Part shown: piece by piece, positions 34,701 to 45,000 of the stretch
Numbering within the stretch: the stretch's first letter is position 1
Layout: each line of letters opens with the position of its first letter
NCBI RefSeq assembly: GCF_000744785.1
Contig: NZ_JQMO01000002.1
Location: 744,001 to 808,000 of the forward strand
From: Kitasatospora azatica KCTC 9699
Lineage (GTDB): Bacteria; Actinomycetota; Actinomycetes; Streptomycetales; Streptomycetaceae
Length of the DNA stretch: 64,000 nucleotides
Reading direction: 5' to 3'
Notes under the pieces: model-generated
What the model saw: only the letters and a program-made list of their open reading frames with translations
Told to the model about the DNA's origin: nothing
Database searches by the model: none
Position numbers and translations under genes: made by a program

Positions 34701-37700
34701 TCGTCGGTAGCAGTCCTGGTCAGCCGGGGCACGCGCAACCGGCCGTGCCGCAGGGCCAGTTGCGGTTCGCCGTCGGCGAGTGCGGTGGCGAGCGCCGTGG
34801 GCAGGTACTGCCAGGAGGCCTCGTGGTCGTCGATGTCGAGCAGGACGAACCGGCCGGGATGTTCGGACTGGGCGGTCCGCAGCAGCCCCCACGCGGGCGC
34901 CTGGGCGAGGTCGGAGACGTCCTCCCCCGCCTCGGTCGCCACCGCGCCGTGGGTGAGCACCACCAGGGGCCGGTCCCGGGTCCGTTCGTCGGCCAGCCAA
35001 TCCTGTACGGCGGTGAGGAGCCCCCGGGCCGAACGGTGTGCGGAGTTCGCGACGTCCGCAACGGGGTGCCCGGCGCACACCAGGACCGCCACGTCACCGT
35101 GCGGCCGGGTGGCCAGGGCGTCGACGGCGGGACCGATGCCGGTGTGGCGACGGTCCGCCCGCAGGTCGTGCGGAAGCCGGGCCGGGCCGTCCTCGGGGAG
35201 GATCCAGCGGACGTCGCGGGACGGCGGGTCCGCGGCCGGGGACAACTCGCGCCATTCCAGGAGGTACGGCGCCTGGCGACGGGAGTGGGCCCGCCCGACG
35301 GTCTCCGCCGTGAAGGGCCGTAGCGTCAGCGAGTCGATCACGGCGACGGGCCGGCCCGTGCCGTCGGCCAGCCGGAGCGTGTGTTCGCTGTGCCCGGCCG
35401 GGGAGATGGCGCGTGTCGTGGTCGACAGGTGGGCGCGCACGACGGTGGCGCCCTGTGTAAAGATCCGCATGCCGGCGATGGCGAAGGGCATGCGGGCCGG
35501 TTGCCCGCCCGTGGTGTCCGCCACCGCCTCCACGAGGCAGGCCTGTAGCCCCGCGTCCAGCAGTGCGGGGTGCACGGCGAATCCCGGGTCGGCGGCGTCC
35601 TCGGGCAGGTGGGCCTCGATGTAGGTGTCGTCGCCGCGCCGCCACGCGCCCGTGAGGAGCCGGAAGGTGGGGCCGAAGTCGACGCCCTGCTCGGCGAGGC
35701 GCTCGTAGAGCGGGTCGAGGTCGACGGGCCGCGCGCCGGGGGGTGGCCATGCCGTCAGGTCGGGCCATGCGGGCACGGTGTCCTCGTGCGGAACGAGCGT
35801 GCCGCTGGCGTAGTGGGTCCAGCCGGTCTCCGTGACAAGCGCGTCGGTGTCGTCGGAGGGGATCCGGAAGTGGAGGTCGGCGGGGCGCCGCCCGTCGGCC
35901 GTGGCCGCCTTGACACGCAGTTGGAGATCGACGGAGGTGTTCTCCGGCAGGATCAGCGGGGTGTACAGGGTGAGTTCGTCGAGACGGCCGCAGCCGAGCT
36001 GGGACCCGGCGTGCAGGATCAGTTCGGCGGTGCCCGCGCCGGCCGCGACCGGGGTGCCGCCCACCGCGTGGTCGCGCAGCCACGGGTGGGTCCGCACGGA
36101 CAGGCCGCCGGTGAACAACCAGCCCTCGCCGTCGGCGAGTACGGCCTTGGCGTCCAGGAAGGGGTGCGTCACCGGGCTCAGTCCCCCGCCCGTGCTCAGC
36201 TGCCGTGGCGGTGGGGTGTGCAGCCAGTAGGGGCGGCGCTGGAACGGATAGGTGGGCAGTTCCACGCGGTCGGCGTGGGCGAGGAGCCGCGTCCAGTCAA
36301 CCGGCGCTCCTCCGACGTGCAGACGGGCCAGCGCGGCGGTCAGGACGCGCGGCTCGTCACGTTCCCTGCGCAGGGTGGGGATCCACGCGGCCGCGGACGT
36401 GCCGGCCCCGTCCGCAGTGCCGGGGCCGGCCTGGCCAAGCGCGGTCAGTACGGCGTCCGGGCCGATTTCCAGGAACGTGGTGATGCCCTGGTCCCGCAGC
36501 CGGGCGACGGCGTCGGCGAAGCGCACCGCACCGCGTGCCTGCCGGGCCCAGTACTCCGGCGAGCAGGCCTCCTCCGCGGACAGGACGGCACCGGTGAGCG
36601 TGGAGACGACGGGCACGGCGGGCGGACGGAGGTCGAGTCCGGCCGCCACGCTGGTGAGTTCGTCGAGGACGGGGTCGATGTGCGGGGAGTGGAACGCGTG
36701 GCTGACGCGCAGCCGGTGGATGCGGCGTCCGCGCTCTCGCCACTCCTCGGCGATGCGTACGACGGTGTCGTGGTCGCCCGAGATCACCGTGGAGGTCGGC
36801 GCGTTGACCGCGGCGACGGACACTTGGTCCTCGCGGCCGCGGAGCGTGACCAGGACCTCCTCCTCGGAGGCGGACACGGCGATCATCGCCCCCGTGGCGG
36901 GCAGCGACCCCATGAGCCGGCCGCGCGCGGCCACCAGCGTGGCCGCGTCCGCGAGGGACAGCACCCCGGCGACATGGGCGGCGGCGATCTCGCCGACGGA
37001 GTGTCCGGCCACGAAGTCGGGGAGGGGCCCGAGGTGTTCGACGGTCCGGTACAGCGCGACTTCCAGGGCGAAGAGGGCGGCTTGGGTGAAGTCCGTACGG
37101 TCCAGCAGCCCGGCCTCGTCCGTGTCCGGCCCGGCGAACATCACGTCTTTCAGCGAGCGTGGCAGATGCGGGTCGAGGTGGGCGCACGCCTCGTCCAGGG
37201 CCTGGGCGAACACCGGGGAGTGCGTGTGCAGGGCGCGGCCCATGCCGGGCCACTGGGAGCCCTGGCCGGAGAACAGGAACGCGGTCCTGCCCGCCGGGCC
37301 GCGCACCCCTTGGACGAGGCCCGCCCCGGCGGAGTCGTTGGCGAGGGCATCGAGGCCGGCGAGCAGGCCGTTGCGGTCCGTGCCGGTGAGGACGGCCCGT
37401 TGGGCGAGGTGAGCCCGGGTGGTCGCCAGGGAGTGGCCGACGGCGGCGAGGTCGGTCTCCGGCGCGTCCGTCAGGAGTCGGGAGAGCTGGGCCGCCTGGG
37501 CGCGCAGTGCGCCGGGCGAGGCGGCGGAGACCGGCCAGACGAACCCGGGCACGGTCAGCGCCGGCGGCCGGTCCGGATCCTCCGGTGGGGCGGCCGGCGG
37601 CGGGGCCTGCTCCAGGACGAGGTGGGCGTTGGTGCCGGAGATACCGAACGAGGACACCGCCGCGCGGCGGGGCCGCCCGGTGTCCGGCCAGGAGCGCTGT

Positions 37701-39046
37701 TCGGTGAGCAGCCGCACCGACCCCCTGGACCAGTCCACCCTGGAGGAGCGGGTGTCGGCGTGCAGGGTCCGGGGCAGCTGGCCGTGGCGCAGCGCCATGA
37801 CCGTCTTGATGATCCCGGCGACCCCGGCCGCCGTCTGGGTGTGGCCGATGTTGGACTTCAGCGAGCCCAGCCAAAGCGGCAGGTCCGCGGGGCGGTCCTT
37901 GCCGTAGGTGTTGATCAGGGCGTTCGCTTCGATGGGGTCGCCCAGTGCGGTGCCGGTGCCGTGCGCCTCCACCATGTCCACGTCGGACGGGGTCAGGCCC
38001 GCGTTGGCCAGCGCCTGGCGGATGACCTGTTCCTGGGCGGGGCCGCTGGGCGCGGTCAGCCCGTTGCTGGCGCCGTCCTGGTTGAGGGCGCTGCCCCGGA
38101 TGACCGCCAGCACCGGATGACCGGCCCGGAGCGCGTCGGAGAGCCGCTCCAGCAGGAGCAGGCCTACGCCCTCGGAGAACCCGGTGCCGTCCGCGCCGTC
38201 GCCGAACGCCTTGCACCGCCCGTCCGCGGCCAGCCCGCCCTGCCTGGTGAACTCGACGAACACCTCCGGGGTAGCCATGACCGTCGCACCGCCGGCGATG
38301 GCGAGCGAGCACTCGTGGGCACGCAGCGACTGGCAGGCCAGGTGCACGGCGGACAGCGAGGAGGAGCACGCGGTGTCCACCGTGACCGCCGGGCCGTTCA
38401 GGCCGAGCGTGTAGGCGATCCGGCCGGAGGCGATGCTGGGCAGGCCGCCCTGAAGGCGGTACCCGTCCGCGGCGGGGGCGGGCCGGTCGATGGGGGGCAG
38501 GTAGGCCTGATGGGTGACGCCGACGAAGGTGCCCGTCCGGGTGCCGCGCAGGGAGGTCGGGGCGATGCCGGCGCGCTCCGCCAGCTCCCAGGCGGTCTCC
38601 AGCAGCAGCCTCTGCTGGGGTTCCATCGCCAGCGCCTCGCGGTCGGATATCCCGAAGAGTCCGGCGTCGAAGCCGATGGCGTCCTTCAGGAAGCCGGCCC
38701 GCCGGGGCCGCTCGGCAACGTAGCCGAACAGGCCGTCGAGGTCCCAGCCCCGGTCGGTGGGGAACTCCCCCAGTGCCTCCCCGCCGTCGGCGACCAGCTG
38801 CCACAACTGCTCGGGGGACCGGACTCCACCGGGCAGTCGGCACCCCATCGCGACCACGGCGATCGGTTCCCGTGCGGCGCCGAGCAGCTTCTGGTTCGTC
38901 CGCCTCAACTGCTCGTTGGCCAGCAGGCTGTGCCGCAGGGCCTCGACGATGTTGGCGGGCGGGTTGGTCACGGTCGGCTCCGTCGGTTCGGGAGACGTCG
39001 GTCCGTTCTGGGAGGCGGGCGCGGCGCTGCCGGGGCGGTGCGTCAT
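31748..39046 (-). CDS. Type I modular PKS, module 2 with thioesterase (KS-AT-DH-ER-KR-ACP-TE)
   Basis: 2432 aa. N-terminal docking coiled coil (IVEALRHSLLANEQLRRTNQ, ~residues 30-55). KS ~55-480 with TACSSSL, EAHGTGT, GHTQ. AT ~595-890 with GHSVGEIA and SHAFHSPH: the HAFH motif predicts malonyl-CoA. DH ~990-1260: HAVGGTPVAA lacks the usual proline of HxxxGxxxxP, but LLDAGLQ keeps the Asp. ER ~1500-1775 (VHAGAGGVGMAA). KR ~1785-1975 (VTGGTGTLGS; GQGNYAAAH). ACP Ser in LGFDSM (~2093). TE ~2195-2430 with GFSTGG. ATG overlaps the upstream PKS stop (ATGA). Confidence 0.95.
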   Translation of the reverse strand: MTHRPGSAAPASQNGPTSPEPTEPTVTNPPANIVEALRHSLLANEQLRRTNQKLLGAAREPIAVVAMGCRLPGGVRSPEQLWQLVADGGEALGEFPTDRGWDLDGLFGYVAERPRRAGFLKDAIGFDAGLFGISDREALAMEPQQRLLLETAWELAERAGIAPTSLRGTRTGTFVGVTHQAYLPPIDRPAPAADGYRLQGGLPSIASGRIAYTLGLNGPAVTVDTACSSSLSAVHLACQSLRAHECSLAIAGGATVMATPEVFVEFTRQGGLAADGRCKAFGDGADGTGFSEGVGLLLLERLSDALRAGHPVLAVIRGSALNQDGASNGLTAPSGPAQEQVIRQALANAGLTPSDVDMVEAHGTGTALGDPIEANALINTYGKDRPADLPLWLGSLKSNIGHTQTAAGVAGIIKTVMALRHGQLPRTLHADTRSSRVDWSRGSVRLLTEQRSWPDTGRPRRAAVSSFGISGTNAHLVLEQAPPPAAPPEDPDRPPALTVPGFVWPVSAASPGALRAQAAQLSRLLTDAPETDLAAVGHSLATTRAHLAQRAVLTGTDRNGLLAGLDALANDSAGAGLVQGVRGPAGRTAFLFSGQGSQWPGMGRALHTHSPVFAQALDEACAHLDPHLPRSLKDVMFAGPDTDEAGLLDRTDFTQAALFALEVALYRTVEHLGPLPDFVAGHSVGEIAAAHVAGVLSLADAATLVAARGRLMGSLPATGAMIAVSASEEEVLVTLRGREDQVSVAAVNAPTSTVISGDHDTVVRIAEEWRERGRRIHRLRVSHAFHSPHIDPVLDELTSVAAGLDLRPPAVPVVSTLTGAVLSAEEACSPEYWARQARGAVRFADAVARLRDQGITTFLEIGPDAVLTALGQAGPGTADGAGTSAAAWIPTLRRERDEPRVLTAALARLHVGGAPVDWTRLLAHADRVELPTYPFQRRPYWLHTPPPRQLSTGGGLSPVTHPFLDAKAVLADGEGWLFTGGLSVRTHPWLRDHAVGGTPVAAGAGTAELILHAGSQLGCGRLDELTLYTPLILPENTSVDLQLRVKAATADGRRPADLHFRIPSDDTDALVTETGWTHYASGTLVPHEDTVPAWPDLTAWPPPGARPVDLDPLYERLAEQGVDFGPTFRLLTGAWRRGDDTYIEAHLPEDAADPGFAVHPALLDAGLQACLVEAVADTTGGQPARMPFAIAGMRIFTQGATVVRAHLSTTTRAISPAGHSEHTLRLADGTGRPVAVIDSLTLRPFTAETVGRAHSRRQAPYLLEWRELSPAADPPSRDVRWILPEDGPARLPHDLRADRRHTGIGPAVDALATRPHGDVAVLVCAGHPVADVANSAHRSARGLLTAVQDWLADERTRDRPLVVLTHGAVATEAGEDVSDLAQAPAWGLLRTAQSEHPGRFVLLDIDDHEASWQYLPTALATALADGEPQLALRHGRLRVPRLTRTATDDTLTVPDGQAAWRLTLREPSTGSPDDLVLAACPDAEAPLAGGQVRVAVRAAGVSFRDVLLTLGTYPEPGRLGSELAAVVVECGPGVEGLRPGDRVLGLAWQGAMGPLAVTDHRNLVRIPRGWTFAQAATVPTAFLTAWQSLVNIAGVRPGETVLVHAGAGGVGMAALQIARHLGADVYATAHPTKYATLRALGLDDSHIASSRDSGFEQRFRTMTAGRGIDVILHSLSGELTDASLRLLAPGGRLVDIGKTDPRDPLQTALDHPGRRYLPYGLDTRPDRVACTFARLSGLFDDGTLQPLPVTALDVRHAPRAIRLMRDAAHTGKIVLTVPRPLDPNGTVLVTGGTGTLGSLAARHLVTRHHVLHLLLVGRRGPDAPGAESLRAELTGLGAHVTLAACDTADPDALAALLDTVPADHPLTAVVHAAGTVDPATVRGLTSDQMDSVLRPKADAAWHLHRLTEHLDLAEFVLYSSAAGVFGLAGQGNYAAAHTFVDALAHHRRRHGLPATALAWGMWEERSAMGEELGAEGIRQLLGSGIVPMSAAEGLARLDAALGTGPDSHHPLLVPARLDLNSLQAQHPTPLLSGLAPAPARPSATAGVADRFAALPESERRQFLLDLVTRHTGAVLSHPDPTAIPADTAFRDLGFDSMTAVEARNRLTASTGLPLPATVVFDHPTPVALAAHLHDRLADATEPRAAAAPPAAHHDGTAGSLGTLLRQAVSLGRTHDGIGILAAAARLRPTFSHPPKQEHTPAATWLRRAGRPALICVEPFIPGAANLTYQRLAVALDGRYDVAAVPLPGYRDGEQLPASVDAVAEALAAAVQTCAEGEPFTLVGFSTGGFAAHATAQRLQTLGTRPEAVVLLDSLSPGALPEAASADILQEWLASQGEFWTYDDTGLTAMGWYLDLFGRGWRPTGLTAPVLLVEAAEQVPSAPEQGWAGDWPDLTARTTTPGSHFTLLTDYVMRTADTLTGLLDAHTTAGEIS

Positions 39047-42000
39047 CCGGACTCCTCCATGGACAGGGCGAGTGCGACGAGTTCGTCGGCGCTCGCCAAC
39101 CTGATGTCCTCCGCGCCGGTGTGCCGGGCGGGGGTTGTGCCGTCGTCGGTCAGCTGCAGGAGCGTCTCCAGAAGCCCGAGGTCCCGCAGGCGGGCGACGG
39201 GGATCGAGGCGAGGGCCCGCTGGATCGCCGCGTCCGGGTTGGCCGCCGTCCGGTCCACGCCGTCGGCGTTGGCATCGGGAAACAGCTCGACGGCGAGGTG
39301 GGCGGCGAGGTCGTCGGGGGTCGGATGGTCGTAGGTGAGGGTGGCCGGCAGCCGGAGCGCGGTGGCCTTGGCGAGCCGGTTGCGCAGTTCCAGGGCCGTC
39401 AGGGAGTCGAAGCCGGACGCCTTGAAGGGCTGGTCCGCCGGCAGCGGCGAGGCCGCGTCGAGACCCAGTACGGCGCCAGCGTGGGCGGTGATGAGCGTGC
39501 GCAGCCGACGCAGCCGTGCCTCGGGGGCGAGGGCGTCGAGTTCCTGGCGCAGATCGGGGGCCGAGTCGACGGCGCCCGAGGTCCGGCGAGCGGCTGTGGC
39601 GGCGGTCAGGCGCTCCAGCAGCGGGTGCAGGGTGCCCAGTTCGCCGTTGGCGCGCAGGGTCCGCTGGTTGAGGGGGCTGGCGGTGAGCACCGGGTACGGC
39701 AGTTCCAGCGCGGCGTCGAGGAGGGCGTGCCCGTACTCCGCGGTGATCGGGGCGAGTCCGGTGCCGGAGATCCTCGCGTTGTCGGTGTCGGTCAGCGTGC
39801 CGGTGAGTCCGGTTATGGGCTGCCACCAGCCCCAGGCCATGGAGGTGGCGGGCAGGCCCTGGCGGCGCCGGTGGTGTGCGAGGGCGTCGAGGAAGGCGTT
39901 GGCGGCCACGTAGTTGCCCTGGCCCGGGTTGCCGAAGGTGGCGGCGGTCGAGGAGTACAGGACGAAGGCGGCCAGGTCGAGTTGGCAGGTCAGTTCGTGC
40001 AGCTGACGGGCGGCTTCGGCCTTCGGCGCGAAGGCCCTGGCGAACTGCTCGGGGGTCAGGTTGGTGATGGTGGCGTCCGCCAGCGTGCCCGCCGTGTGGA
40101 AGACACCGGTCAGCGGGTGCTCGGGCGGGACGGAGTCGATGAGTTGCCGCAGCGCGTGCGGGTCGGCGACGTCGCAGGCGGTGATCGTGACGTGCGCGCC
40201 CGCGCCTTCGAGGTCGGCGCGCAGGCGGTCGGCTCCGTCGGCGCCGGGTCCGCGCCGGCTGGCCAGCACGAGGTGGCGGACCCCGTGCGTGGCGACGAGG
40301 TGCCTGGCGAGCAGAGTGCCGAGGGTACCGGTGCCTCCGGTGATCAGAACCGTGCCGTCGGGGTCCAGCGGACGGGGGAAGGTCAGGACGAGCTTCCCGG
40401 TGTGACGGGCGTTCTGCATGAGCTTGAAGGCATCGACTGCCTGGTGGATGCCGTAGGCGGTGACGGGCAGGGGGGTCAACGCTCCAGTGCGGAACAGGTC
40501 GAGGAGTTCGGCGAGCAGATCCGCCAGACGGTCGGGGCCCGCGCTGGGGTGCAGGTCGAAGGCCTGGTAGGTGAGGTGCGGGTGGGTTGTGGCCAGGTGC
40601 CCGGTGTCCCGGATGTCGGTCTTGCCGAGTTCGACGAAACGACCGCCGGGCGCTAGGAGGTCAAGGGACGCGTCGACGAAGGAACCGGCCAGGCAGTTCA
40701 GGACGACATCCACGCCACGGCCCCCGGTGGCCTCCCGGAAGCGCTCGGCGAAGTCGAGGGTGCGGGAACTGGCGATGTGCTCGTCGGGGCAGTCCAGTGC
40801 GCGCATGGTCTCCCACTTGTCGGGGTGGGCGGTCACCAGCGGCGTCGCGCCCAGGTGGCGGACCAGCTGGACGGCGGCTTGGCCGACGCCTCCGGCGGCG
40901 GCGTGGATCAGGACCGTCTCGCCGGGCCGGACGTCCGCCAGGTCCACGAGGCCGTGGTAGGCGGTGGCGAACGCCACGGGCACACCGGCGGCCTGCGCGA
41001 ACGACCACTCGTCGGGGACGTGCACCAGCAGGCGGTGGTCGGCGACGGCGACCGGCCCGAAGGCCTTCTCGATCAGACCCGTCACACGGTCCCCCACGGC
41101 GAACCGGTGCACGCCCGGCCCGGTCTCGGTGACGACACCGGCGGCCTCCGCCCCGAGACTCCGGGGCGGGATCAGACCGAGTGCGGCGGCGGTGTCGACG
41201 AAGTTCATCGCGGCGGCATGCACCTCGACGCGGACCTCGCCGGGCCGCAGCGGGGCGGTAGCGTCGGGCGCGGGCAGCAGGGCGAGCCGGTCGAGACCGC
41301 CCGCGCCGGTGGACTCCAGCCTCCAGGCGGGGGTTTCGGCCGGCGGGGTGAGCAGCTCGGCCGTGCTGGTCCGGGCGAGCCGGGGGATGTGCGGCTTCCC
41401 GGCCCGTATCGCTGACTGGGGGTGCCCGGCGGCCAGTACGGCGGTCAGCGCGGCCGCGCTGTCGGGGTCGCGGTCGGTGTCGACCAGGACGATCCGGCCG
41501 GGGTTCTCGTTCTGGGCGGCGTACAGGAGACCCCACGCCGGGCCGTGGGCCAGTCCGGGCGGGTCGTGGGGACCGGTGACGACGGCGTGGCGGGTGACGG
41601 CCGCGAGGACCGTACGGGTCAGCCGATCGTCGGCGAGCCATTCCTGAAGGAAGTGCAGCACGTGTTCGCACAGGGTCCGGGCGCCCTCGGCATCGGCCTG
41701 GTCCTGTGCAGGCAGGGGCCAGACGACCAGCTCGGGCGGAGCCGCTCCCCGGTCGACGGCCGCGGTCAGGGCGGAGAGACCGGCGTGGCGGGGGACTGTG
41801 TCCAGGGCCTCGGTGAGCCGGGGGTCCGTGTCGAGCAGGGCCCATCCCGTGCTGTCGGGGGCGTCGGTGCGGGCGCCGGGCGGGGTGCTCCACGTCAGGT
41901 GCAGCAGGTCGTGCTCGGGGCCGGTAGTGGTCTGGCGGCGCAGATGGTCGCGGGTGGTCGCGCACAGGGTGAGCGCGTCGATGGTCAGGACCGGGGCGCC

Positions 42001-45000
42001 CGTGCGGTCGGTGGCCAGCACACGCACGGTGTCCGGCTTGGTGACCTGCAGGTGGACGCGCAGGTGCCTGGCCGGGGTTCCGGTGCGGGTGATACCGCTG
42101 AAGGTGAAGGGCAGCCGGGGCCCGTCGCGTCCGTCGGCCGGCTCCCCCGCGGTGTCGGGCAGGGCGATGGGGTGCAGCGCGGTGTCGAGCAGCGCGGGAT
42201 GGATGACGTGGCCGGTGGACGTCAGGCCGTCGGGCAGTTCGGCCTCGGCGTAGAAGTGCTCACCCCGTTGCCACACGGAGCGCAGGCCGGTGAAGGCCGG
42301 GCCGTAGTCGTAGCCCGCCTCGGCGAGGCCGGTGCGCAGGCCGGCCAGATCGACCGGCCGGGCGTCGTCGGGCGGCCACACGGCCGGTCCGGCGGGTGCC
42401 GGTGCCGCCGTCGCCGGTTCCTCGGCCAGGCGCGCGGTGGCGTGGAGGGTCCAGGGGGGCGGATCGGTGTCGGTGGTGTGGACACGGGCGTGCAGGGTGA
42501 CCGGCCGGTGCCCGTGGTCGTCGGGCGGGCCGACCCTCAGATGCAGGTCGAGGGTCTCCTGGTCGGGCAGCACCATGGGGGCGTGCAGGGTCAGCTCGGC
42601 GGTGTGCGGGCAGCCGGCCAGGTCGGCCGCGTGCAGGACCATGTCCAGGTAGGCGGTGCCGGGGACCAGCGCGACTCCGGTGGCGGCGTGGTCGGCGAGC
42701 CAGGGGTGGGTGTCCAGGCCGATGCGGCCGGTCAGGAGCAGGCCCTCGTCGTCGGGCAGGTCGACCATCGCGCCCAGCAGCGGGTGCCCCGTCGTGCGCT
42801 GCCCCGCGGTCACCACCTCGGACGAGGGGGCCTGAACGAGCCAGTGGCGGCGGTGTTCGAAGGCGTAGGTGGGCACGTCGACTCGGTGGGCCCCGGGGTA
42901 CAGGGCGTTCCAGTCGAGGTCGTGCCCGTGGGTGTGCAGGCGTGCCGCGGCGGACGCGAGGGAGCCGGTCTGGGACTGGGTCCGGTGCAGGGTGCCGACG
43001 ACGAGCCCGGCGGTGTCGGCGGTCTCCTCGACGGCCGGCACGAGCACCGGGTGCGGGCTGCACTCCAGGAAGGTCCGGTGCCCTCCGGAGCCGAGGGAGC
43101 GGATGGTGTCGGCGAGGCGGACGGTGTTGCGGAGGTTGTCCCACCAGTAGGCGGCGGTCAGGGTCGTACCGTCGAGCGGGCCGTCCTGGAGATGGCCGTC
43201 CACCGTGCTGTGGAAGGCGATACCGGTGGGGTGCGGGGTGATGTCCGCGAGCCGTTCCAGGATGTCGTCGTGCAGGGGGTCGATGTGCGGGGAGTGGCCG
43301 GCGACCTCCACGTCGATGCGCCGCGCCCGTATGCCCTCCGCCTCGCACCGCCGCAGCAGTCCCTCGACGGCGGCGGTGGTGCCGGCGACGACCGTGGAGG
43401 CGGGGCTGTTGACGGCGGCGACGCCCAGGGCACCGCCGTACTGCTCGACGAGCGCCTGGGCCCGGTCGGCGGGCAGGCCGAGGGTGGCCATGGAGCCGGT
43501 GCCGGACAGGGCGGCCAGCGACTGCGCGCGCAGGGCGACCAGTTTCGCCGCGTCGGGCAGGGTGAGGGCACCGGCGATGTGGGCGGCGGCTATCTCGCCC
43601 TGGGAGTGCCCCACCACAGCGTCGGGGACGAGGCCGTGGGACTGCCACAGGCAGGCGAGCGAGGTCATCACCGCGAACAGCGCGGGGTGGACGACCTCGA
43701 CCCGGTCCAGCGCGGGCGCGCCCGGGGTGCCGCGCAGGACCTCCACCACCGACCAGCCGGTGTGGGGCCGCAGAGCCTCGTCGGCCGCGTCGAGCGCCTG
43801 CCGGTAGGCCGGGTGGGCGTCGTACAGCTCCATGCCCATGCCGGGCCACTGCGAGCCCTGCCCGGGGAAGACGAACACCAGCTTCCCGGGCCCCGACACG
43901 GGCACGGCCGCCTGGACGAGGTGAGGGTGGTCCTCCTGCCGTTGCAACGCCCGCAGGCCGTCGAGGAGTTCGTCACGGGTACAGCCCCGCACCACGGCGC
44001 GGTGCGCGAACGCGCTCCGTGCGGTGCCCAGCGTATGAGCCACGTCCGCGGGGTCGAGGTCGGGGCGGTCGGCGGCGTACTGGCGCAGCCGGGCGGCCTG
44101 GGCCCGCAGCGCGGTCCGGCTCTTCGCCGAGACGGGCCACAGGACCTCCGTCGGCGTTCCGCCGCCGACGGCGGGCGCGAGGGCCGGGAGCTGGGGCGAC
44201 TGTTCCAGGATCAGGTGGCTGTTGGTGCCGGAAACGCCGAAGGAGGACACCGCGGCGCGCCGCGGGCGGCCGTCGATGTCGGGCCACCACTGTTCCTCGG
44301 TGAGCAGCCGCATCGCGCCGGCCGACCAGTTCACGTGCGGGGAAGGGGCATCGATGTGCAGGCTCCTGGGCAGCAGTCCGTGCCGGAGGGCCATGACCAT
44401 CTTGATCACTCCCGCGACCCCGGCGGCGGCCTGTGTGTGACCGAGGTTGGACTTGACCGATCCCAGCCACACCGGCTGTTCGGTGGGTCGCTGACCGTAG
44501 GTGGCCAGCAGCGCGTGCGCCTCGATCGGGTCGCCGAGCGGTGTTCCGGTGCCGTGGGCCTCGATCGCGTCGATGTCGTGGGGGCCCAGCCCGGCGTTGA
44601 CGAGGGCATGGCGGACGACCTGTTGTTGGGCGGAACCGCTGGGCGCGGACAGACCGTTGGAGGCGCCGTCCTGGTTGACCGCGCTGCCCCGGATCACCGC
44701 GAGCACCTGGTGGCCGTTCGCGTGGGCGTCTGACAGCCGTTCCAGCAGCACCATGCCGACGCCCTCGGCGAGGCCGATGCCGTCGGCGGACGCCGAGAAC
44801 GCCTTGCACCGGCCGTCCGGGGCGAGGACACGCTGTCGGGAGAACTCGACGAGCACACCGGGACCGGACATCACGGTCGCCCCGCCCGCGAGTGCCAGGT
44901 CGCAGTCGTGGGCGCGGAGCGCCTGGCAGGCCTGATGGATCGCCACCAGGGAGGAGGAGCAGGCCGTGTCCAGGGTGATCGCCGGTCCCTCCAGCCCCAG

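Noticed and set aside
35570..39334. 1254-codon plus-strand open frame through the PKS genes
   Set aside because: Typical antisense shadow of GC-rich PKS DNA; the opposite strand carries complete KS, AT, DH, ER, KR and ACP motifs.
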